Below are positions 16,559 to 22,990 of a DNA stretch of 64,000 nt, in pieces. Both the position numbers and the translations under genes were made by a program. This stretch comes from Oscillospiraceae bacterium. Its GTDB lineage: Bacteria; Bacillota; Clostridia; Oscillospirales; Oscillospiraceae. The notes below the pieces were generated by a model, which worked only from the letters and a program-made list of their open reading frames with translations, searched no databases and had not been told where the DNA came from. The first letter of the stretch is position 1, and each line of letters opens with the position of its first letter. The DNA lies in the NCBI GenBank assembly GCA_017538965.1, contig JAFYHU010000080.1, forward strand, positions 62,001-126,000, in the 5' to 3' direction.

Positions 16559-17478
16559 AGGCAGTCATTGTAGATATCAAAGGAAAATACGCTGCGGCGT
16601 TGGACGAGACCGGAAATGTCACCCGTATTCCCAATGCAAACTATGTGCTCGGACAGAAAATCGAACTGCACGAGGTCAAAGCCGTACCGGGGAGCACGGT
16701 CATGAAACGCGTCGGCGCCATCGCCGCTGCAGCCGTCCTCGTGATCGGCGCAGGAACCGGAACGGCCTATGCGCTTCCCTACGGGACAGTCAGCCTGGAC
16801 GGAGAAGCGGAAATCGAATATACCATCAACTGCTTTGATATGGTGCTGGATGTTCAGGCGCTGAACTCCGATGCCGAGACGCTGCTCTCGGGCATTGATA
16901 AAAAGGAACTGAGGCATCACCGCATCGACAAGGCGATTTCCGCCACGCTTGAATATATGGACACCGGCGATGAGCAGGGAGAGGAAGAATTCTCAGTATC
17001 CGCAAAAACGCGCAGCGATGCGCATTCCGGTAGGCTCGAGCGGCAGATCGAACAGACCCTGGTCGATGAAGGAAAACGCAGACCGGGACCGAAACAGGAA
17101 GCACCGCAGGGCGAACCGACCCGCCCGGACGAGAGCGCGCTGCCCCAAGACCGGGAGCACGGCGCAGCTCCGGAAAGCATGCCGGGCAATGCAGAAATCG
17201 GAATACGGCCTGAAGGCGAAGCGCAGCGCGATGCTGAAGCAAGACCCGAAACAGAAGCAAGACCGGAGGGCGAGGTGCCGCCGGCGTTCAACGAAAACAG
17301 ACCGATTCCCGATGAAGCGGAGAACCGACCGGCCTTTGAAAAGGAAATGATGCCGGATTTCCAGGGCGCCCCTGAAGGCGAAATGCCCCCGGGCAGAATG
17401 CCCGGAGGCACGGAGAGCGGAAAGGGACCGGTCGATCCCGGCGGGGCCGGAAACCCGGGCATGCGCCCCGAAAATTAA
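16555..17478 (+). CDS. rsgI: Anti-sigma factor of the RsgI type
   Basis: A 307-residue single-pass membrane protein that should hold SigI inactive at the membrane. Residues 1-45 match the RsgI N-terminal domain (KAVIVDIKGKYAAALDETG, then NYVLGQKIEL). Residues 51-72 are the transmembrane helix. Residues 75-165 form an outside domain like that of other RsgI proteins (YGTVSLDGEAEIEYTINCFD). From about 170 on it becomes a Pro/Glu/Arg/Gly-rich tail with no carbohydrate-binding or enzyme module, unlike cellulosome RsgIs. Start codon overlaps the sigI stop (ATGA). Longer upstream starts lie inside sigI and are not credible. The signal sensed by the tail is unknown. Confidence 0.85.
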   Translation: MKAVIVDIKGKYAAALDETGNVTRIPNANYVLGQKIELHEVKAVPGSTVMKRVGAIAAAAVLVIGAGTGTAYALPYGTVSLDGEAEIEYTINCFDMVLDVQALNSDAETLLSGIDKKELRHHRIDKAISATLEYMDTGDEQGEEEFSVSAKTRSDAHSGRLERQIEQTLVDEGKRRPGPKQEAPQGEPTRPDESALPQDREHGAAPESMPGNAEIGIRPEGEAQRDAEARPETEARPEGEVPPAFNENRPIPDEAENRPAFEKEMMPDFQGAPEGEMPPGRMPGGTESGKGPVDPGGAGNPGMRPEN

Positions 17479-17490
17479 AAAAGTTTTCTT

Positions 17491-17521
17491 CGACCCCAGT
17501 TTTCAGCCTCCGGGATTCGTA
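17491..17521 (+). promoter_or_regulatory. Putative SigI-type promoter before the secreted-protein gene
   Basis: CGACCCC followed, 20 bases after ACCCC, by CGTA (17518-17521): same elements and spacing as 15770-15800. A small hairpin AAGCG/CGCTT (17533-17547) lies in the leader. Confidence 0.7.
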
Positions 17522-17577
17522 AAGATGAATGTAAGCGAAAAACGCTTCCAAATCAAAACGAAACCCGGAGGTTAATC

Positions 17578-18393
17578 ATGATGAAGAAAACAATGAAAAA
17601 GCTGGGCGCAATCGTCCTGTTTGCAGTTCTCCTTACGGCGACACTCACCGTGACCGCTTTTGCCGACAGCCAGCAAATGGGCGGCCAGATGGGCAGTTTC
17701 GGACAGGATCAGCGGATGAGCGGCCAGCAGGGCGGCTTCGGCCAGAACCAGCAGATGGGCAGACCGCAGGGCGATTTCGGCGGAAACAAGGATCAGAGCG
17801 GCTTTATGGATCGACAGCCGCCTGAGATGCCCATTGGCGGGGAAGACGGCGGCGACAGAGGCCAGCTCCCTGAACTGCCGGAAGGCGAGAACGACGAAAG
17901 ACCGCAGATGGAGAAAGGCATGGACAGAGACGGCCGCATGGGACGCGGCGGTCGGGATGCGATGAATCCGATCTTCGAGGCGGTGAACGAACTTGAGGAT
18001 GAAGAAACCAGGGCAAACATCGAATCACTGATGCAGGCTCATCGCGAGGCAATGGATGCCGAGCGCACAGCAGAAGACGACGAAGCCCGCGCCGAGGCTG
18101 CCGAGGCCGTCGCCGCTGCGCAGGAAGCCCTGGATGAAGCGCTTGCCGCCGCAGGCATCGAAGTGAGCAGACCGGAGAAGCCGGATGGCAGCGAGCCTCC
18201 TGCTGACGGAGAGCAGCCCCCGGAAAAACCGGACGGAAACGAACCGCCGGCCGACGGACAGGAACCGCCCGAGAAGCCGGAAGGAAACCAGACTCCCTCA
18301 GGCGGTCAGCAGCCGACGGAACAGGACTTCACCCATTTCCGGCAGCTTTTCCAGCAGTTTCTGGAATGGCTGAAGGACAGTGAAAAAGCATAA
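17578..18393 (+). CDS. Secreted low-complexity Gln/Gly/Met- and Pro/Glu-rich protein
   Basis: A 271-residue exported protein of unknown function. Residues 1-30 are a signal peptide ending AFA-D. Residues 31-85 are rich in Gln, Gly and Met (repeats like GQMGSFGQDQRMSGQQGGF). A helical stretch around residues 125-200 (NPIFEAVNELEDEETRANIE, then AEAAEAVAAAQEALDEAL) follows. A Pro/Glu/Lys/Gly repeat region (PPEKPDGNEPPADG type) precedes a helix QLFQQFLEWLKD at the end. Composition resembles the outside tail of the preceding RsgI. The matching promoter makes it the most likely direct SigI target. A wall-associated or matrix role is a guess. Confidence 0.75.
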   Translation: MMKKTMKKLGAIVLFAVLLTATLTVTAFADSQQMGGQMGSFGQDQRMSGQQGGFGQNQQMGRPQGDFGGNKDQSGFMDRQPPEMPIGGEDGGDRGQLPELPEGENDERPQMEKGMDRDGRMGRGGRDAMNPIFEAVNELEDEETRANIESLMQAHREAMDAERTAEDDEARAEAAEAVAAAQEALDEALAAAGIEVSRPEKPDGSEPPADGEQPPEKPDGNEPPADGQEPPEKPEGNQTPSGGQQPTEQDFTHFRQLFQQFLEWLKDSEKA

Positions 18394-18423
18394 AGAACAG
18401 AACAAATAAAGATTCTATACAGC

Positions 18424-18451
18424 GAAAACCACACCGAAAGGTGTGGTTTTC
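18424..18451 (+). terminator. Terminator of the SigI-regulon gene
   Basis: Stem GAAAACCACACC / GGTGTGGTTTTC with loop GAAA; same stem as the tRNA terminator at 1383-1411. Either strand could use it. Confidence 0.8.
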
Positions 18452-18486
18452 AATCTGTAAGACGGTTCTTATTTTCCGAGTTCTTT

Positions 18487-19335
18487 TTACAGTTCCGCTT
18501 TATATCCGGCGAACTCCTCAAGTCTTTCCTTGGTCACTTCCGGATATTTGGGATCCATCTCTTCGAGCGTATGAAGAATAATTTCGCTGACGATATAGCG
18601 CATATACCACTTGTGATCCGCGGGCACGACATACCAGGGCGCTTCCTCTGTCGAGGTCCGGTTGATCGCGATCTCAAAAGCCTCCTGATACTCGTCCCAG
18701 TACTTGCGCTCTTCAAAGTCCGAGCCCGAGAACTTCCAGTTCTTTTCCGGCTCTTCAATCCGGGACAGGAAGCGCTTGGCCTGCTCTTTCTTCGAGACAT
18801 TCAGAAAGATTTTGACGGTGCGGACGCTGTTGTTCCAGAGATATCTTTCAAAATTCCGGATGTCTTTATAACGTTGATCCAGCTGCTTTTCCGGATCAAT
18901 CCGATCTGCATGCGACTGGGTTTTCCACAGCTTCTTGACACGGTAGATGAGCACCTCTTCGTAGTGTGAACGGTTGAAGATCGCGATATCGCCCCTCATG
19001 GGAGCATTTACCGCCACACGCCACAGATAATCGTGCGACAGCTCGATGGAAGACGGGCTCTTGAACGAGGTCTCATTGACGCCGTGCGGGGACAGGCAGG
19101 AGAGCACGGCGCTGATCGTCCCGTCCTTTCCGGCGGCATCCATCGCCTGAAACAGGAAGATCACGCCTTCCTTCTTTTCCGCATAAAGCTTTCTCTGCAG
19201 TTCCTGAATCTTTTCGAAGTTCTTCTGCATCTTTGCTTCTGCTTTTTTGCGATCGGGCTCCAAAGAAGTCTCGTCCGTCGAAACCTTCGTCAGTTTGAAC
19301 TTCCTGCTTCCGTCATACTTGTACTTATTGATCAT
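18487..19335 (-). CDS. ppk2: Polyphosphate kinase 2 family
   Basis: Cytoplasmic kinase of 282 residues that uses polyphosphate to phosphorylate nucleotides (AMP, ADP or GDP, depending on class). Walker A is QAMDAAGKDGTI near residue 64. The lid and Walker B region is DIAIFNRSHYEEVLIYRV near residue 116, followed by the basic RTVKIFLNVSKKEQAKRF. Length and the single domain fit the PPK2 group with class I/III features; the class cannot be settled by eye. The ATG at 19333-19335 follows GGAGG. No ppk1 or exopolyphosphatase is nearby. Likely monocistronic, 35 bases downstream of a GGDEF gene on the same strand. Confidence 0.93.
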   Translation of the reverse strand: MINKYKYDGSRKFKLTKVSTDETSLEPDRKKAEAKMQKNFEKIQELQRKLYAEKKEGVIFLFQAMDAAGKDGTISAVLSCLSPHGVNETSFKSPSSIELSHDYLWRVAVNAPMRGDIAIFNRSHYEEVLIYRVKKLWKTQSHADRIDPEKQLDQRYKDIRNFERYLWNNSVRTVKIFLNVSKKEQAKRFLSRIEEPEKNWKFSGSDFEERKYWDEYQEAFEIAINRTSTEEAPWYVVPADHKWYMRYIVSEIILHTLEEMDPKYPEVTKERLEEFAGYKAEL

Positions 19336-19370
19336 AAAAACAGCCTCCTTTGATTATCAAACGGGTTCGA

Positions 19371-20723
19371 TCAGCGCGAAATGTGTACCTGCTCCTTATA
19401 TGCATACATCTTCTGATCCGCTTCGTCCAGAAGGTTCTTGAAGGTTGTGTTCCCAATCTCATCCGTATAGGCATACCCGAAGGAGATGCTGACGTTCATT
19501 TCCTTCTCGGTCGTCTCAAAGCGGGAGATCATCGCTTCGATGCTATCCGGGGTGCAGTCCTTGACAATGGCGGCAAATTCGTCTCCGCCGAAGCGGAAAC
19601 AGTTCTCACCGAAACAGCGAGAAATACACTTCGCCGCGGAGACGAGCAGTTCGTCGCCGGCCAGATGACCAAGCGTGTCGTTGGTTGACTTCAGGAAATT
19701 CACGTCAAACAGCAGCATGGCGACGGAATAGCCGCTCGACTCGGATTCCAGAATATACTGCTCAAAGCGATAGCGGTTCGGCAGGCTGGTCAGCGCATCT
19801 GTTTCCGCGGCGGAACGCAGGATGTTATCCAGAGCATCCCGGCGATTGCGTACGCCGTTGTAGGCGGAAGCGACCAGACGCACTTCCTGGAAGCCGGTGG
19901 TCTCGTCCAGAGCGCCGCCGGTCGGGATGGTCCTGGCAAACCCCTTCAGCGGGCGAAGAATCTGCATGTACAGCAATACAAAGGTTCCCGTCAGAATCGC
20001 GATGATGGTCAGCGTAATCGCCCAGAGTATGGAGCGCAGAATACCGACCTGCCTGCCGGTCTCGGCAGCCTTCTGACTGGAGGCTTCTTCAAGAACGGAT
20101 ACGCAGGCATTGACATTCTGTGAGACGGACTGCTTGTTCAGACCATAGACGGAGCCGAGCACAAGCGTCCGGGCCGCAGCTACCCGCTGTTCATCTGTCA
20201 TATTCTGCTCTTCCTCCGTCAGCGGATAGTCGGGAATGGAGGAAAGCTGGGGAAGATCCGGGGTGGGATATACCGAGCGAACCAGCGCAATGGCGTGCAA
20301 CTGGGCATCCAGCATGTTGTCTGCGCATTCTGCGGCAACGGAAAGAAACTCCAGCGCCTTCTCGGGCACGTCATAGGTCTGAAAGCGCTGCAGCACTGCC
20401 GGACCCCGGCGGTCCTGCATCAGCTCCTGCGCATAGGCGGAAAGCGGGCTGACATTGCTCTCCCCGTTCTCGGCTTGGGGCATCAGAATAAAGCTCCCGG
20501 AGGTCTCGGAGAGAAGACTGGAGCCTGCGAGCAGAGAGGTCGCCTCCTGATTATAATGGCCGGCATTCTGCATGATGGTGCTGAGACTGCTGCTGGTCTT
20601 GCTGATCATGAAGATCGTCGAGATGATCGCCAGATGCAGAACGGCGAGAACCAGGACAATGGGAAGAACCAGCTTGCCGGCAGGGATGCCGGACACCTTG
20701 AGCGATTTTTTATCCTTATCCAT
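19371..20723 (-). CDS. Membrane-bound diguanylate cyclase with periplasm-type sensor
   Basis: A 450-residue protein: a short basic N-terminus, transmembrane helix (about residues 17-42), an outside domain of about 200 residues that is mostly helical like a four-helix-bundle sensor, a second transmembrane helix near 240, a linker, and a GGDEF domain with an intact FGGDEF loop and LTSLPNRYRFEQ. No RxxD inhibitory site. The start at 20723 is preceded by AGGAG and lies after the predicted transcription start; the ATG at 20765 would fall at or before that start. It should raise cyclic di-GMP in response to an unknown outside signal. Confidence 0.87.
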   Translation of the reverse strand: MDKDKKSLKVSGIPAGKLVLPIVLVLAVLHLAIISTIFMISKTSSSLSTIMQNAGHYNQEATSLLAGSSLLSETSGSFILMPQAENGESNVSPLSAYAQELMQDRRGPAVLQRFQTYDVPEKALEFLSVAAECADNMLDAQLHAIALVRSVYPTPDLPQLSSIPDYPLTEEEQNMTDEQRVAAARTLVLGSVYGLNKQSVSQNVNACVSVLEEASSQKAAETGRQVGILRSILWAITLTIIAILTGTFVLLYMQILRPLKGFARTIPTGGALDETTGFQEVRLVASAYNGVRNRRDALDNILRSAAETDALTSLPNRYRFEQYILESESSGYSVAMLLFDVNFLKSTNDTLGHLAGDELLVSAAKCISRCFGENCFRFGGDEFAAIVKDCTPDSIEAMISRFETTEKEMNVSISFGYAYTDEIGNTTFKNLLDEADQKMYAYKEQVHISR

Positions 20724-20763
20724 AAAAGGCAGTTCTCCTGTCTGATCGGTAGTCGTATAATCC

Positions 20764-20792
20764 ATATTATCATTTATTTAACAAAATTGCAA
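20764..20792 (-). promoter_or_regulatory. Promoter of the membrane GGDEF gene
   Basis: Minus strand TTGCAA (20792-20787), 17 bases, TAATAT (20769-20764). It supports the downstream start codon at 20723. Confidence 0.6.
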
Positions 20793-20840
20793 GGAGAAGC
20801 TCCGGTGCAATCCTCGCGTTCTCAGAGCAAACGGGGAAGA

Positions 20841-20887
20841 AATATCCCCCCCGGGGGGTTCCGTGATGTCAGGAAACGCGCTATAAT
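20841..20887 (+). promoter_or_regulatory. GC-run dyad and -10 box before the methyltransferase gene
   Basis: ATATCCCCCCCCGGGGGGTT (20841-20860) is followed 22 bases later by TATAAT (20882-20887). The C-run/G-run dyad between A/T flanks is like CsoR/FrmR-family operators, and it occupies the -35 position. No CsoR gene is in the window, so the assignment is tentative. Confidence 0.45.
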
Positions 20888-20935
20888 CGGAGTATCTTTG
20901 TCTGAGGAAAACAAAGACTGAGAGGGGAACAGAGC

Positions 20936-21661
20936 ATGGAACTGATCAAGCATCGCGTCGCGCACTACTGGTCTCACCGGGCCGAGGGCTTCGCAATACA
21001 GCGGCTTCACGAATATGACAGCGATAAACGGGAAAGATGGCTGCAGGAATTCCGGAAGTATCTCCCGCAGGGAAGACCGCTGCGCGTGCTGGACGTCGGC
21101 ACGGGCACGGGGTTTTTTGCATGCATTCTGGCGGCAGAAGGACATGAGGTGACCGGGATCGACCTGACGCCCGACATGATTGCCCATGCCCGGCATATGG
21201 CGGAGACTCTGAGCCTGGAGGCCAATTTCCGGGTGATGGACGCCGAACAGCCCGATTTTCCGACAGCGTTTTTTGACGCGGTGGTAACCCGGAACCTGAC
21301 CTGGACCCTGCCGCATCTCGAAAAAGCCTACCGCGAATGGTACAGAATCCTGAAACCCGGCGGGGTGCTGGTGAATTTCGATGCGGACTATTATACCGCG
21401 ATGGAAAACGACGAAGAACAGGAACTCCCGGAAAACCATGCACACAAGCTGGTCCCGGACTATATGCACGAAGAGAACGAAGCCATTACCATGGAAGTCG
21501 GCGCCTATCAGCAGCCGCGTCCGCAATGGGATGTGCAGCTGCTCATCGAGGCAGGCTTTGAGCGCATCAGCGTGGACGTGGGTATCTGGCAGCGCATCTA
21601 TGCGGAGATCGACGAATTCTATAATCCTGTGCCGATCTTCACGATCGCGGCATATAAGTAA
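20936..21661 (+). CDS. Class I SAM-dependent methyltransferase
   Basis: A 241-residue cytoplasmic methyltransferase with the Rossmann SAM motifs: LRVLDVGTGTGFFACIL (motif I, near residue 50), VTGIDLTPDMIAHAR (motif II), and TRNLTWTLPHLEKAYREW plus LKPGGVLVNFD for motifs III-IV. The DVGTGTGFF form and the WSHRAEGF N-terminus are typical of small-molecule methyltransferases in Clostridia; the acceptor is unknown. GAGAGGGG precedes the ATG. It lies next to metal-resistance genes and carries a possible metal-type operator, which hints at methylation linked to metal or metalloid handling, but that link is inference. Confidence 0.82.
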   Translation: MELIKHRVAHYWSHRAEGFAIQRLHEYDSDKRERWLQEFRKYLPQGRPLRVLDVGTGTGFFACILAAEGHEVTGIDLTPDMIAHARHMAETLSLEANFRVMDAEQPDFPTAFFDAVVTRNLTWTLPHLEKAYREWYRILKPGGVLVNFDADYYTAMENDEEQELPENHAHKLVPDYMHEENEAITMEVGAYQQPRPQWDVQLLIEAGFERISVDVGIWQRIYAEIDEFYNPVPIFTIAAYK

Positions 21662-21697
21662 AGGGAGAAGCGAAAGAGCCGAAAACGCTGCCGGATT

Positions 21698-22435
21698 TTA
21701 TTGGGAGGAAGGGGAAGAAGGAGGTTTTTCTTTCCGGTAATCCTTCGGCAGCATTCGATAACAGCTCTTGAAAGCCGCGGTGAATTTGCTCTGGCTGTCG
21801 TAGCCGACCCGATGGGCGATTTCGAGAATGCTGAGATCGGTTTCGCGCAGCAGGGAAGCAGCCCGTTCCATGCGATGCTCGCGCACGTGCGCGGCAAGTG
21901 AGTTTCCGTATACCGCGCGGAAGACCTCCTTCAGCGTTGTCGGATTCATATGAAAGCGTCTGGCGAGCTCTTCGATGGTAATGCGCGCATCCAGATGCTG
22001 TACCAGATCGTCGTGCACCTGCCGGATCACGGCGATCTGATCTTCACGGAAAGAGGGAGGAATCTGCCCCTCTTCCGGACAGGTGATGCGCATGACCTCT
22101 TCGATCATCTGATGCAGAAACTGCGCCGCGCCGCTGTCAGCGGCGCGGTAAAATACTTCTTTTCCGTCGCGCCGGCTTTCAATCAGCCCGGCATCGCGCA
22201 GACTGCGCAGATGATGAGAGACTGCGGGGCTGGACATGTCCATCAGGTCGGCGATGTTGATCACACATTCCTCACAGTGGCACAAAAGCCAGAAAATGCG
22301 CAGACGGGTGGCGTCGCTCAGCTGACTGAACACGCCTGCGACCGTGCGGAATTCCTCCGTCAGGCTCAGGGCTTCCCGAAGAAGCCGGGTGTTTGCGGTA
22401 TCGTCGTGGATATGCGGCAAAGAGGAATCGTTCAT
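21698..22435 (-). CDS. ArsR/SmtB-AraC fusion transcription regulator
   Basis: A 245-residue DNA-binding protein with two different DNA-binding modules. Residues 25-110 are an ArsR/SmtB winged helix (FSQLSDATRLRIFWLLCHCEEC, then MSSPAVSHHLRSLRDAG). The Cys cluster C52-x-C54-xx-C57 lies where CadC/CmtR-type sensors bind Cd, Pb or Zn. Residues 150-240 are an AraC-type double helix-turn-helix (ITIEELARRFHMNPTTLKEV, ILEIAHRVGYDSQSKFTAAF). The fusion is unusual. It faces the HMA/P1B-ATPase operon across a shared control region and should regulate it in response to metal. GGGAGG precedes the ATG at good spacing. Confidence 0.88.
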   Translation of the reverse strand: MNDSSLPHIHDDTANTRLLREALSLTEEFRTVAGVFSQLSDATRLRIFWLLCHCEECVINIADLMDMSSPAVSHHLRSLRDAGLIESRRDGKEVFYRAADSGAAQFLHQMIEEVMRITCPEEGQIPPSFREDQIAVIRQVHDDLVQHLDARITIEELARRFHMNPTTLKEVFRAVYGNSLAAHVREHRMERAASLLRETDLSILEIAHRVGYDSQSKFTAAFKSCYRMLPKDYRKEKPPSSPSSQ

Positions 22436-22515
22436 GCTCTCTGTCCTCCCATGGAAAGCTTTTAGTCCGAACGGGAAAGAATTTCGCCCGTTTGGCAGAG
22501 ACTGGTCCGCGGCGC

Positions 22516-22575
22516 TTGAATTTCGGGGCCGATGAGATTATACTGCAGCTATAACAAATAAACAATCGTTTAATT
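22516..22575 (+). promoter_or_regulatory. Metal operon promoter with ArsR-type operator
   Basis: TTGAAT (22516-22521), 17 bases, TATACT (22539-22544). An AT-rich dyad AATAAAC-AATC-GTTTAATT at 22557-22575 sits just after the start of transcription, where an ArsR/SmtB repressor would block the polymerase. The divergent ArsR-AraC gene is the natural candidate binder. Confidence 0.7.
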
Positions 22576-22603
22576 GTAACGCACATCAAAGGAGACGGAA
22601 ACC

Positions 22604-22822
22604 ATGAAGAAAAGCTACAAAATCGATGTGGACTGCGCGAACTGCGCCAACAAGATGGAAGAGGCCGCAAAAAAGACCGCCGGCGTGAAGGACGCTGTGG
22701 TCAACTTCATGACGCTGAAGATGTCGGTGGAATTCGAAGACGGGGCCGACCCCAAGACCGTGATGCAGGATGTCCTGAAGAACTGCAAAAAGGTCGAGGA
22801 CGACTGCGAAATCTATCTCTGA
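22604..22822 (+). CDS. Heavy-metal-associated (HMA) metallochaperone
   Basis: A 72-residue ferredoxin-fold metal carrier. The N-terminal motif is DCANCANKME (Cys at residues 11 and 14), a CxxC metal site preceded by Asp, as in zinc/cadmium rather than copper HMA domains. A second Cys pair near the end (KNCKKVEDDCEIYL) may assist. It is the first gene after the regulated promoter and precedes a P1B ATPase that lacks its own N-terminal HMA domain, so it probably works as the detached metal-delivery domain of that pump. AAAGGAG lies before the ATG. Confidence 0.88.
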   Translation: MKKSYKIDVDCANCANKMEEAAKKTAGVKDAVVNFMTLKMSVEFEDGADPKTVMQDVLKNCKKVEDDCEIYL

Positions 22823-22847
22823 TCCGAGAAATGTCCGTTCCCGTTTT

Positions 22848-22914
22848 CAGCTTTCTGCAATTGCGCGGAAGAGAAACTGATCTCTCGCACTGACGTTTCT
22901 CCGCCGCGCTTTTT
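22848..22914 (+). repeat. 67-base interspersed palindromic repeat, copy 1
   Basis: From CAGCTTTCTGCAATTG to CGCGCTTTTT; about 62 of 67 bases match 34429-34495. Inside is an inverted repeat, GCGCGGAAGAGAAAC against GTTTCTCCGCCGCGC, followed by TTTTT, so the RNA would fold into a terminator-like hairpin. Here it lies between the metallochaperone and pump genes, where it could reduce pump expression relative to the chaperone. Confidence 0.75.
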
Positions 22915-22990
22915 GCTCCTTAGGGCGCAGGGATTCCTGAGGCATCCGGGGATACCTCCCTGCGGAATGATTATTCGCGAAGGAGTCATG

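Noticed and set aside
17160..17478. CRISPR- or repeat-like array in the rsgI tail and 17680-18330
   Set aside because: The repeats are irregular codon-level repeats of Pro, Glu, Gln and Gly in coding frames, without constant repeat and spacer lengths.
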